Below, in pieces: positions 46,930-55,663 of a DNA stretch of 64,000 bases. Source of the stretch: Lysobacterales bacterium. GTDB taxonomy: Bacteria; Pseudomonadota; Gammaproteobacteria; Xanthomonadales; SZUA-38. Position 1 is the stretch's first letter. Each line of letters starts with the position of its first letter. The stretch spans positions 124,001 through 188,000 of the forward strand of contig JASJDM010000001.1 in the NCBI GenBank assembly GCA_030065125.1, given 5' to 3'. Position numbers and translations under genes: made by a program. The notes below the pieces were generated by a model that worked only from the letters and a program-made list of their open reading frames with translations, searched no databases and had not been told where the DNA came from.

Positions 46930-49900
46930 TCAGTAATTGAAACGAAACGCCACGGTGTATCTCCGGTCATTCCTGAATGCCGATCTCGGGAACGTCGTGC
47001 CGTCAAAATCGACAATCTGAGACGTTTGGGTGACTTCGTCCAGGATATTCACCACCTGCAGCCCGATCTGCATGTTGGTGATGCCGAAGGGTTGAGAGTT
47101 GAAGGTATAGAAAATGGAACCGTCCAGCTGTCCCGTGTCCTCACCAATGATGGGTGAGAACGGGAAGATGTCATCTCTCGGCGTAATCAGGAATTCGGAT
47201 CGCCAGTTCCAGGCAAGGCGGGCCGATATCGATTCATTTTCGAAGAAAGCAACCAGGTTGACCGTATCTTCTGAAACCCCTGGCAACGAAAGCCCGTCGG
47301 CGAATGGGCTGCGCGCCGTGGAGTCGGTCGGTGCCAGCAATCCCTCAGCATCGATGTAGGTATAGGTTGCCTGGGCGCCGAACGCGCTCCACGGGTAAGG
47401 CAGCATGTCGAAGGTTTGCTGGTAGGTAACCTCGAACCCTTCCATGGTGCCTTCGTCGACGTTGGCCGGCCCGCGAATCTCGGTGACTGCTGATGCGCCA
47501 GAGTCGCTGGTTAAAGTCCTGATGGTTGCACCGTTGGTGATCAGCGCTTCAAAATCCTTCTTAAAGAGGGTGAAGGTCAAGGAGCCAACGGCAGCAAAAT
47601 ACCATTCCGCCGACAGGTCATAACTCCAGGCCTCCACCGGCTCCAGAAGCCGGTTGCCGGTCTGGAGTGCAAACAATGGACCTGTTTCCAACGTACCTTC
47701 GTCCCGCAGGGCGTTGGTGTTGTCGAAAATCGCACCACCCGTAGCGAAAGCGGCCAGATCGGGTCGGGAGATGCCCTTGGATGCCGCCGCCCTGAGCAGG
47801 AGGTCGTCCTGCACACGCCATTGGACATTCAGGCTGGGCAACCAGTGGCTGAACTCGATGTCAGCGTCATCCGCGATGGTCTCTCCAGTGAACGCCGACA
47901 GGAACTCCGCCTCGCGAGCGGGCGACAGGGAACAGAAACCGGGTAGTCCGCCGGGGGGGATCACTTCCGGATTACACAACGAGGGATCCGGCGGGGCAAA
48001 CGGAAATCCTATCTGGCCATCGGATTCGACGGTTGTCTCGACGTAACGAACACCGAAGTTACCCGAGATCGGGCGGTCTCCTTCAAAGCCGAAATCAAAA
48101 CGCAGGTAAAGCGCTTCGGTCTGTTGGCTGACATCCGAGATCTCACCGGCTGTGAAAGGCCCGTTAACCAAATTGTCGCGGTTATAGACCGGTCCCCAGG
48201 CATTGCCCCAGTCTCCGAAGGGGTTCAAGGCGATAATGTCGTTGGCCTGCTGCTCGGTCGTACCGTTGAAATACTCTCCGAGAAAATCCGGACCGCCGTA
48301 GAAAATGGCAGCGCCATTCTGCACAGGAATCGAAGTTTCGCCTCGCTGGAAGTCAGCAAACGGATTATACACCTGGGCGTAGGTGGAAACGTCCCCGGTC
48401 GGCTCGCTAACGTAGGTCGCCGGGGTGAATCCGCTCCAGGGGGCTGACAGAAGGCCCCAGTTGGCAAACCGGTTGTCGCGGGTGATCCGGTTGCGATCTG
48501 ACCAGCGGGCACCGAACTTCATACCCTTGATGATTTTTTCTTCACCAAAGTAGTAGTCGAAATCCAGGGCGGCCGTGGTCATATCGGCCTCGTTCTCAAT
48601 CTGGCTGTCCAGCAGGAACGAATAGTAGGTCCGGTCCGGGTTGGTGAAATAATTCGGATCGGTTGATCCGTCAGTGGTAATCGGCGTGATGAACTGCACA
48701 TCCGGCGTTTCACCGCTCATGTCCAGAAAGATGTCCGAATAAGTTGACATAGCGCCGATGATGCCGTCTTCAGACCGTTCCGATTCAAGCTGTTGTACGG
48801 CGAAGTTCACCGTCAGGTTATCGTTGGGTGTCCAGGCGATATCCAGGGAGAAGTCTTCGGTGAGTGAGTCATCCTGACGCTGGAATCGCAGCAATTCGGT
48901 AGGAATGCCGATCTGTACGTTACAGGGTCGGTCAAGGCCTTCGGGCGGCAGGAGTGAGCCATCGAGGCAGTTGTCGATACCGCGCCAGGCAACCTGGGAA
49001 AGCGTGCCGGATTGGAAGCTGCCGTCGGGTGCGAAGTTCCAGTTGGTTCCGGTTGCGGGCACCGGAAACAGGGCGTCGTCGTTAACCAGCGCGAGAATAG
49101 CGTGCTCGTCGACGAACAGTTCCGCGTCCGCCCGCAGGTATTCGGCCGTGACCAGCAGCGATGCATCATCGGTCTCATATTGGCCGATCAGCGAGACGGC
49201 ATTGCGGTCACGCTCATAGCCAGTCGTTCTGACACCGGCCCCCTTGGGAACCACAATGGCGCCGCTCGGTGGGAAGGTTTCTGGCGTGAAGTTAAAATCA
49301 CTGCCAACACCACCTGAAGTCACTGGTGTGACTCGAATACAGCCGGCATCCAATGCAGGGTCGCGGTAGCAGGGGTCAGTAACCTGCGACGCGTTAGAGG
49401 TGGTCACCAGCTCGGACTGTGCGTAGCCCAGCTGCAAACCAATTCTCCCGCCACTGGTTTCCCAGACGTTTGAACCCAAAAACGAGAGTGTGGGAGACGT
49501 CTCTTCTGCAATGTCCCCATAATTGGCTTCGAGAGAACCCGCAATTCTCACACCGTCGGTATCCAGCGGCTTGCGCGTGTTGAGATTGACCGTACCGGCG
49601 ATGCCGCCGTCGATCATGTCTGCGGTCGCGTTTTTATAGACCAGCACGCTGCCGAGCAACTCGGGGGAAACGTCGTTGAAGCTGAGTACGGTCCCACCGG
49701 TTGCCGAAAACACATCGCGCCCGTTCAGTTCGGAACGCACAAACGGCAGGCCGCGAATAATGACGTCGGCGCCTTCCACGGAGAACCGATCAGGGTCCGT
49801 CGATTTCTTGTAACGCGAGATGTTGACGCCGGGAACTCGCTGTAGCGCCTCTGCGACCGATCTGTCGGGCAGCGCGCCAATGTCCTGTGCCGTCACGCCG

Positions 49901-50103
49901 TCGACAAACGTGTCCGAATTTTCTTTCAGTGATTGTGCGGAAATCAGTGACTGGCGAATGGCCGTAACAACGACCTCTTCCAGCATCGCAGGGTCTTCGA
50001 CCTCTTGTGGGGTCTCCTGCGCGCGGACCTGACTGACTCCACCAACGCCTAACGCCAGTGCTATGCCAGCCGCCAACGGATTCTTCACCAATTTCGTTTG
50101 CAT
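46930..50103 (-). CDS. TonB-dependent outer-membrane receptor for oligosaccharides
   Basis: 1,057 residues from ATG 50103 behind GAGGGG. Signal peptide MQTKLVKNPLAAGIALALGV... cut after VRA. The TonB box region reads EEVVVTAIRQSL, then the plug: QDIGALPDRSVAEALQRVPGVNI and VIIRGLPFVRSELNGRDVF. The beta-barrel follows to the terminal YTVAFRFNY with C-terminal aromatic, as required for outer-membrane insertion. It is of the large carbohydrate-type subgroup common in Caulobacter and Xanthomonas. Position among GH16/GH3/GH17 genes and its own LacI-type operator predict beta-glucan oligomers as ligand. Confidence 0.92.
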   Translation of the reverse strand: MQTKLVKNPLAAGIALALGVGGVSQVRAQETPQEVEDPAMLEEVVVTAIRQSLISAQSLKENSDTFVDGVTAQDIGALPDRSVAEALQRVPGVNISRYKKSTDPDRFSVEGADVIIRGLPFVRSELNGRDVFSATGGTVLSFNDVSPELLGSVLVYKNATADMIDGGIAGTVNLNTRKPLDTDGVRIAGSLEANYGDIAEETSPTLSFLGSNVWETSGGRIGLQLGYAQSELVTTSNASQVTDPCYRDPALDAGCIRVTPVTSGGVGSDFNFTPETFPPSGAIVVPKGAGVRTTGYERDRNAVSLIGQYETDDASLLVTAEYLRADAELFVDEHAILALVNDDALFPVPATGTNWNFAPDGSFQSGTLSQVAWRGIDNCLDGSLLPPEGLDRPCNVQIGIPTELLRFQRQDDSLTEDFSLDIAWTPNDNLTVNFAVQQLESERSEDGIIGAMSTYSDIFLDMSGETPDVQFITPITTDGSTDPNYFTNPDRTYYSFLLDSQIENEADMTTAALDFDYYFGEEKIIKGMKFGARWSDRNRITRDNRFANWGLLSAPWSGFTPATYVSEPTGDVSTYAQVYNPFADFQRGETSIPVQNGAAIFYGGPDFLGEYFNGTTEQQANDIIALNPFGDWGNAWGPVYNRDNLVNGPFTAGEISDVSQQTEALYLRFDFGFEGDRPISGNFGVRYVETTVESDGQIGFPFAPPDPSLCNPEVIPPGGLPGFCSLSPAREAEFLSAFTGETIADDADIEFSHWLPSLNVQWRVQDDLLLRAAASKGISRPDLAAFATGGAIFDNTNALRDEGTLETGPLFALQTGNRLLEPVEAWSYDLSAEWYFAAVGSLTFTLFKKDFEALITNGATIRTLTSDSGASAVTEIRGPANVDEGTMEGFEVTYQQTFDMLPYPWSAFGAQATYTYIDAEGLLAPTDSTARSPFADGLSLPGVSEDTVNLVAFFENESISARLAWNWRSEFLITPRDDIFPFSPIIGEDTGQLDGSIFYTFNSQPFGITNMQIGLQVVNILDEVTQTSQIVDFDGTTFPRSAFRNDRRYTVAFRFNY

Positions 50104-50243
50104 AGTAATTTTTCCCCTCGATAGGTCAGCTCTATGGCTTTGAACGTGACCCGCACCCAAACCCTGGCGCGGGCCGTCCGATGCGCCTTGTTAACGACAG
50201 GGTCGTATCCTGCTGGAGGCCAAACCGTTCGTCAAGCACCAAA

Positions 50244-50288
50244 TGACAGCGCTGTCACGGTTGTACTGCATTCTCACAACCCTGTCAA
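50244..50288 (-). promoter_or_regulatory. TonB-receptor promoter with LacI-type operator 3
   Basis: On the minus strand TTGACA (50283-50288) and TACAAC (50260-50265) are 17 bp apart. The fully palindromic operator TGACAGCGCTGTCA (50244-50257) begins 2 bp beyond the -10, at the expected start of transcription. The receptor start is 140 bases further, leaving a long leader. Confidence 0.75.
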
Positions 50289-50378
50289 TCTTTCGTTACA
50301 ATTTTGTTTCGAATGTGTCGGTTGGACGTCCGATACGGGGTAACAGAGGCAACGGGCCTGGCGCCGGGCTGAAGTCGC

Positions 50379-51671
50379 TCACTGACTCCGCGGCGGCTCT
50401 TTCACCAGTAGCGGAATGTTTGCCGTCGCGGCATTCCCCGCTGGATCCCTGGCATAAGCAAACAGGCGATATGCACCGGGTTTGTCAGGCATCCGCAGCT
50501 TTGCGGATAAACCACTCGCTTCCATGACAACGCCTTCTATATCGGGAATGGCCTCTCGGAAGTCGCCGCCCGTTGCGTAATCACCGGATTCAGGCCGCAC
50601 TGCCCAACGCAAAGATATGGATTCGCCTTCCGGATCGGAAACGGCCACGGTGGCCAATACCTCGCCACCGGGAAGGACCGTTGACGCGGGACTGACCGTC
50701 ACCGGCTCTATGGTTGGCGCCAGGTCAGCCGGTGCTTCACCAGACCACAGCTCTGTCATGGCGTCGACTACCCCCAACTTCGAGCCATCATCGAGCAACA
50801 TTCCGAACCAGGTCGCGGTGCCTTCCATCTTGTTACCCCACAGGAACGCATAGGCGCCGAGCGCCATGCCTGGACTGTCGAGAACCGACTTCTGGTACGT
50901 CTGCCGATAGAAGTCGGCCTTCTGCGTGCTGGTTTGCTCGATCGGCGCGTCCCAGTCGGTGGTTTTTGATTCCCAGGGGCCTCTTGGACCAAACTCGGTG
51001 ATCACGTAAGGCTTGGTGGCACCACCCTTGCGCATCCTCTCGGCTATAGACGCAGCTCCGCCGTAAGCGTTGACGCCGTGGATATCGATTGCCGGAGTGC
51101 GCTGATGCACCCACTCGATGCGGCCTCCCCCCAGCTCGGCTGTCACCGTCATGGTGGGGTGGTTCGGATCGAGTTCCTTGATCATCTCTGCAACGTCGTT
51201 GACGGCAGCCCAAATGCGAGGATCGTCACCGGATCCGAATTCTTCCATTTCGTTGCCGACGCCCCAGAGGAGCAATGCCGGGTGATCCTTGAATTTCAAA
51301 ACGGCAGCGCGGGCCTGCTCCCACTGCTCACGCACCTGCTTCTCATCGCTATAGTCGAAGTGGCCGTGGCGCTCATGCTCCAGCCAGATTCCGACGGCCA
51401 CCGTCATGCCGAGCGCATGTGCCGCGTCGAGAACCGGACCAGCCCCGTCCGTATGCCAGACGCGAATCGAGTTGGCGCCGGCCGCAGCCAGGCGCTTGAG
51501 GTCGCCGCTGCCGCCTGCCCCTCGAATCAGATAGGGTTCGCCGTCGCGCAACAGCTCCCATTGGCCGTCAACTTGCCGCAGTTCGACTGGCACGGGTTCC
51601 GCGTGCGCCGTCGACGCAAGCAGGAAAAGCCCTACGGAAAGTAAAACCTGTGCAGCCCTGCACTTACTCAT
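50379..51671 (-). CDS. Exported clan GH-A glycoside hydrolase, GH2-like TIM barrel
   Basis: 430 residues. Signal peptide ends at TAHA/EP (24). The catalytic pair of clan GH-A is visible: acid/base E141 in WGVGNEMEEFG and nucleophile E226 in YVITEFGPRGPW. After the barrel (~30-315) comes a ~100-residue beta-sandwich (TIEPVTVSPASTVLPGGEV...). The exact family is unsure: automatic annotation would probably say GH2 TIM-barrel, and beta-1,3-glucanase families such as GH158 should be tested. It starts 4 bases after the GH3 stop, so both share the GH3 promoter. Confidence 0.8.
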   Translation of the reverse strand: MSKCRAAQVLLSVGLFLLASTAHAEPVPVELRQVDGQWELLRDGEPYLIRGAGGSGDLKRLAAAGANSIRVWHTDGAGPVLDAAHALGMTVAVGIWLEHERHGHFDYSDEKQVREQWEQARAAVLKFKDHPALLLWGVGNEMEEFGSGDDPRIWAAVNDVAEMIKELDPNHPTMTVTAELGGGRIEWVHQRTPAIDIHGVNAYGGAASIAERMRKGGATKPYVITEFGPRGPWESKTTDWDAPIEQTSTQKADFYRQTYQKSVLDSPGMALGAYAFLWGNKMEGTATWFGMLLDDGSKLGVVDAMTELWSGEAPADLAPTIEPVTVSPASTVLPGGEVLATVAVSDPEGESISLRWAVRPESGDYATGGDFREAIPDIEGVVMEASGLSAKLRMPDKPGAYRLFAYARDPAGNAATANIPLLVKEPPRSQ

Positions 51672-51675
51672 TTAG

Positions 51676-53985
51676 TCACCTCGACTTGTCAATTCTGAAG
51701 CTGGCCTGCAGGTCAGCCTCGGAGCTGCCGCCGATCCATACGTGAAAACTGCCCGGTTCCGCTGCGAGCTGCATATTGCGGCCATAGAACGCGAGATCGT
51801 CAGTGTGCAACTCAAATTCAATTCTGACAGTCTGCCCCGGCGCTAATCCTACGCGGCGAAAGCCTTTCAGCTCCCTGACCGGTCGCGTAATGCTGCCCGC
51901 GAGATCGCGGACATAAAGCTGCACGACCTCTTCAGCGGCAATTTCACCGGCATTCGTCACATCAGCGCTGATGACGACTCGGTCGCCAGGTTCAATTCCG
52001 TTCGCGCTCAGCGCGATGTTGTCGTAACGGAATTCGGTGTACGACAAACCGTAGCCGAATGGAAACAACGGCTTGAAGCCGGCGTCGAGGTGATAGGCCA
52101 CGTTGCCTACCGACGTCTGGGACGCGCCTTCCTCGATGTCGTCAATCAGTGTGGCGGTCTCGGCTGTTGGGGGCTTGCCGGTGTTGCCGTGGGCGTAGTA
52201 GATCGGTACCTGGCCAACCATGCGTGGAAATGTCGCGGGCAGCTTTCCGGACGGTGAGGCGACGCCGAACAACAGGTCGGCGATGGCCGGCCCGCCCATG
52301 GTTCCGGGGTGCCAGGCGAAAAGGATGGCATCGACCTCGTCAATGATGTTGGCCAGCGTCAACGGACGGCCGGCCAGGATCACGGCGACGACAGGTTTGC
52401 CGGTCTCACGGATCCGGCGCACCAGTTCGACCTGATCGCCGGGCAGGCCAATGTCAGCACGTGAATGCGCCTCGCCAGACAGAATCGACTCTTCGCCGAG
52501 AAACAGCAATGCCGCATCGGAGGCGGCCGCCGCTGCCACAGCTTCATCGAATCCGGGCCCCACTCGGCTGCGCGAGTTACGCATTGCCTCGACATAGCGT
52601 ACCGTCAGGTCAGTGCCCGCGAACTGCTGGATAGCAGACAACGGCGTCACGCTGAGGGTCGGATCGCCGTCAAATACCCAGGTTCCGAGCTGTTCGTAAG
52701 GCTTGTCGGCGAGCGGGCCTATGACGGCAACCGATTTCAGCTGCTGCGCATCCAGGGGCAGCACGGCATTTTTGTTTTGCAGCATGACGACGCTTTCGAG
52801 CGCGGCCCGTTTAGCGATCGCCAGTGCGTCTTCGTTGCCGATGGCAGGCAGCGCCGCGCGGTCGGTGTAAGGGTTGTCGAAAAGCCCAAGTTCAAATTTC
52901 AGGCGCAGGATTCTGCGTACGGCCGTATCAATGGCTGCGATGTCGATCTCGCCGTCGGTAAGCAGCGACTCGAGATGATTGAAGTACGCGTCCCCCTCCA
53001 TTTCCATGTGAACGCCGGCTGTGACGGCCTGGAAGGCGGACTCGCGATCGTTCTCAGTCAGGCCGTGGGTCTGCAGTTGCCGGATCGAATCCCAGTCGCT
53101 GACCACAAATCCCTCGTAGCCCCACTCATCGCGCAAAACCTTGCGCAGAAGAAAGTCGTTTGCCGTCGCGGGCACACCGTTGACATCACTGAACGAGGTC
53201 ATGAAGGTTGCGGCGCCGGCATCCGCTGCCGCTTTGAAGGGCCTCAGGTGGACATTGCGAAGTTCGTTCTCGGGAATATACGTTGCGGAATAGTCCCGAC
53301 CGGCTTCCGCGGCGCCGTAGCCCGCGAAATGTTTTGCGCAAGCGGCGATGGTGCCCGGGGTCGCCAGATCGTCACCCTGAAAACCTTCGATGGTCGCGGC
53401 GCCCATGACGCCGGTGAGATAGGGGTCCTCTCCGTAGCTCTCAGCAATCCGGCCCCAACGCGGATCTCGGGAAATGTCGATCATCGGCGCAAAGGTCCAG
53501 TTGATCCCGGCGCTGGCGGCTTCTCGCGCGGCGACCCGGGCGCCATCACGCGCCACGTCGGGGTTAAAGCTTGCGGCCTGGCCGATGGGCAGCGGCATTA
53601 TCGTGCCGAAGCCATGAATGACGTCGCGCCCAACCAGCAACGGGATGCCGAGGCGGCTTTCCTCGACGGCAATCCGCTGCAGCTCGTTGACAACATCGGC
53701 ATCGGCGAGGTTGAGAATTGAACCGAGTCGTCCGCTTCGCAGTCGATCGCCAAGGTAGTCGACCGGATTGCCGAAACTTGCGTTGCGCTGCGTCATCTGA
53801 CCGATCTTTTCAGCCAGGGTCATCTGCGCGAGCAGCGCTGCGACGCGCTCGTCAATATCAGCCGTTTGCTGTTGTGCGCCCGCCGAACTGACACTCATAG
53901 TCAACAACCACCATAGGCCGCAGCCCGCGGCAATTTTTGTTGCTCTATCCAATAATGAATCGCCCGATCCCTTAGCCAGGGCCAT
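51676..53985 (-). CDS. Exported GH3 beta-glucosidase
   Basis: 769 residues. A long N-terminal region holds a signal segment (GLWWLLTMSVSSAGA). The GH3 core is complete: NWTFAPMIDISRDPRWGR, KHFAGYG, nucleophile D297 in VVSDWDSI, then the alpha/beta sandwich (SVAVIGPLAD) and the fibronectin-III-like end. It resembles periplasmic BglX-type enzymes that remove glucose from beta-glucan oligomers. A GH-A gene follows after 4 bases. The promoter and operator are in the divergent region shared with the symporter gene. Confidence 0.92.
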   Translation of the reverse strand: MALAKGSGDSLLDRATKIAAGCGLWWLLTMSVSSAGAQQQTADIDERVAALLAQMTLAEKIGQMTQRNASFGNPVDYLGDRLRSGRLGSILNLADADVVNELQRIAVEESRLGIPLLVGRDVIHGFGTIMPLPIGQAASFNPDVARDGARVAAREAASAGINWTFAPMIDISRDPRWGRIAESYGEDPYLTGVMGAATIEGFQGDDLATPGTIAACAKHFAGYGAAEAGRDYSATYIPENELRNVHLRPFKAAADAGAATFMTSFSDVNGVPATANDFLLRKVLRDEWGYEGFVVSDWDSIRQLQTHGLTENDRESAFQAVTAGVHMEMEGDAYFNHLESLLTDGEIDIAAIDTAVRRILRLKFELGLFDNPYTDRAALPAIGNEDALAIAKRAALESVVMLQNKNAVLPLDAQQLKSVAVIGPLADKPYEQLGTWVFDGDPTLSVTPLSAIQQFAGTDLTVRYVEAMRNSRSRVGPGFDEAVAAAAASDAALLFLGEESILSGEAHSRADIGLPGDQVELVRRIRETGKPVVAVILAGRPLTLANIIDEVDAILFAWHPGTMGGPAIADLLFGVASPSGKLPATFPRMVGQVPIYYAHGNTGKPPTAETATLIDDIEEGASQTSVGNVAYHLDAGFKPLFPFGYGLSYTEFRYDNIALSANGIEPGDRVVISADVTNAGEIAAEEVVQLYVRDLAGSITRPVRELKGFRRVGLAPGQTVRIEFELHTDDLAFYGRNMQLAAEPGSFHVWIGGSSEADLQASFRIDKSR

Positions 53986-54030
53986 GTCAAAGGCGCCAGG
54001 ATGTGACCCTTACCCACACACTGCCACAAT

Positions 54031-54075
54031 TGACAGCGCTGTCAATATGATACACGATGCGTGGAACACGCTCAA
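54031..54075 (-). promoter_or_regulatory. gh3 promoter and LacI-type operator 4, shared with the divergent symporter
   Basis: Operator TGACAGCGCTGTCA is at 54031-54044. For gh3 (minus strand) TTGAGC (54070-54075) and TATCAT (54047-54052) are 17 bp apart and the operator starts 2 bp beyond the -10. For the symporter (plus strand) TATGAT at 54046-54051 could be a -10, with the same operator in its spacer. One site could thus control both directions. Confidence 0.72.
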
Positions 54076-54098
54076 AATATCAAGAAGGGGGGCACCGC

Positions 54099-55472
54099 GT
54101 GGCATCTGACAGCGCACCGCTGCGATTTCGGGAGAAACTGGGATACGGCCTCGGCGACACAGCGTCGAATTTCTTTTTTGCAACCTTCAACGTGTTCCTG
54201 CTGTATTACTACACCGACATTTTCGGGCTGACGGCAGCCGCGGTCGGCACCATGTTCCTGGTCACCAAGATCGTCGACGCGGCCAGCGACCCGATCATGG
54301 GTCTGATTGCAGACCGCACCAATTCGAGGTGGGGAAAGTTCAGACCCTACCTGCTGTGGGGTGCAGTTCCCTACGGATTGCTCGGGTACGCGATGTTTGC
54401 CAACCCGGACCTGAGCGACACGGGCAAACTCATTTACGCCTACGTTACCTACTCGCTGATGATGCTGGCGTACACGGCGATCAACGTGCCTTACTCCGCA
54501 TTGATGGGGGTCATTTCGCCATCCTCGCTGGAACGCACCAAGGTCGCCAGCTACCGCTTTTTCTGTGCGTTCGCGGCCGGCTGGCTGGTAGGTACCTTTG
54601 TCACCCCGCTGAAGAACATTCTCGGCGGCGACAACGAGGCGCTCGGATTCCAGCTCACCATGGCGATCTTTGCCGCACTCTCCATCGCGCTTTTCTGGAT
54701 CACGTTTGCAACCACCAAGGAGCGAATTAAACCGCCGCCGACGGATTCCAACTTCAAATCAGACTTTGGTGCACTGTGGCAAAACGGTCCGTGGCGGGTG
54801 CTGTTCATAGCCGGCATCGTGACCCTGATGAACGTCGCGGTGCGCAACGGCACACTTCTCTATTACATGAAGTACTACGTGGGCGACGACGGCACACGGC
54901 TTTTCCTGATTTTTGACCAGACCGCTGTATTCATGTCGACCGGCCTGCTGTTCATGCTGATCGGCGTATCGCTGACCAAGACGCTAAGCGCGCGGTTCGA
55001 AAAACGTAGCTTGATGATCTGGCTCTCGTTACTGAACGCCATATCCATGGCCGTGTTCTTCTTTATTCCGCCCGACCAGTTCTGGCTGATGGTTCTCGTC
55101 AACTGCCTGGGAACGTTAGCCATCGGACCCACGCCAGCCCTGGTCTGGTCGATGTATGCGGACACTGCCGATTACGGTGAGTACAAGACTGGCAGGCGCA
55201 CCACGGCGCTGGTGTTCTCGACGGTGCAGTTCTCGCACAAGCTTGGTCTGGCCGTCGGTGCCGGCATCGCCGGGATCATTCTTGGCTGGTTCGGTTTCGT
55301 GGCCAATGAAGTGCAAACGGAAACGGCGATGCAGGGCATTCGACTCATGTTCAGCGTGTTTCCGGCGATTCTCGCAATATCCGGCGTGATTGCGATTTAC
55401 TTCTATCGCATTGACTCGAAGATGATCATAGAGATGGAAGAGCATCTCAAACACAGTCGGGCCAGCGCGTAA
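54099..55472 (+). CDS. GPH-type sugar:cation symporter
   Basis: 457 residues. GTG 54099 is chosen because AGAAGGGGGG lies 6 to 8 bases before it; an ATG at 54057 would sit on the predicted transcription start. The MFS/GPH family is clear: FREKLGYGLGDTASNFFFATFNVFLLYYYTD at the start, DPIMGLIADRTNSRWGKFRPY in loop 2-3, and about 12 helices. It imports mono- or oligosaccharides with H or Na into the cytoplasm. Next to the phosphorylase and cytoplasmic GH17 it probably brings in laminari-oligosaccharides. Confidence 0.9.
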   Translation: MASDSAPLRFREKLGYGLGDTASNFFFATFNVFLLYYYTDIFGLTAAAVGTMFLVTKIVDAASDPIMGLIADRTNSRWGKFRPYLLWGAVPYGLLGYAMFANPDLSDTGKLIYAYVTYSLMMLAYTAINVPYSALMGVISPSSLERTKVASYRFFCAFAAGWLVGTFVTPLKNILGGDNEALGFQLTMAIFAALSIALFWITFATTKERIKPPPTDSNFKSDFGALWQNGPWRVLFIAGIVTLMNVAVRNGTLLYYMKYYVGDDGTRLFLIFDQTAVFMSTGLLFMLIGVSLTKTLSARFEKRSLMIWLSLLNAISMAVFFFIPPDQFWLMVLVNCLGTLAIGPTPALVWSMYADTADYGEYKTGRRTTALVFSTVQFSHKLGLAVGAGIAGIILGWFGFVANEVQTETAMQGIRLMFSVFPAILAISGVIAIYFYRIDSKMIIEMEEHLKHSRASA

Positions 55473-55534
55473 GTCACACACACCCAGTTCGTCTGCTACC
55501 TGGAGGACGCCCGGCGCCATTGACGCCATGCTGA

Positions 55535-55548
55535 TGACAACGCTGTCA
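55535..55548 (+). promoter_or_regulatory. LacI-type operator 5, before the phosphorylase gene
   Basis: TGACAACGCTGTCA in the 191-base gap between symporter and phosphorylase. ATGACA (55534-55539) and TAAGAT (55557-55562) are 17 bp apart and could be a weak promoter, with the operator on its -35. This suggests an internal promoter for phosphorylase and gh17. Confidence 0.68.
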
Positions 55549-55663
55549 TTGCGCATTAAGATGTCAGTCTTCCACGGTGCTCAGTCCCGGCGGCCTGGTG
55601 ATGCGAGGCCGGCGGGGCGAATCGTGGATGGAGTGGGAAAGGGGAATTGGAGGCTGGAACTCA

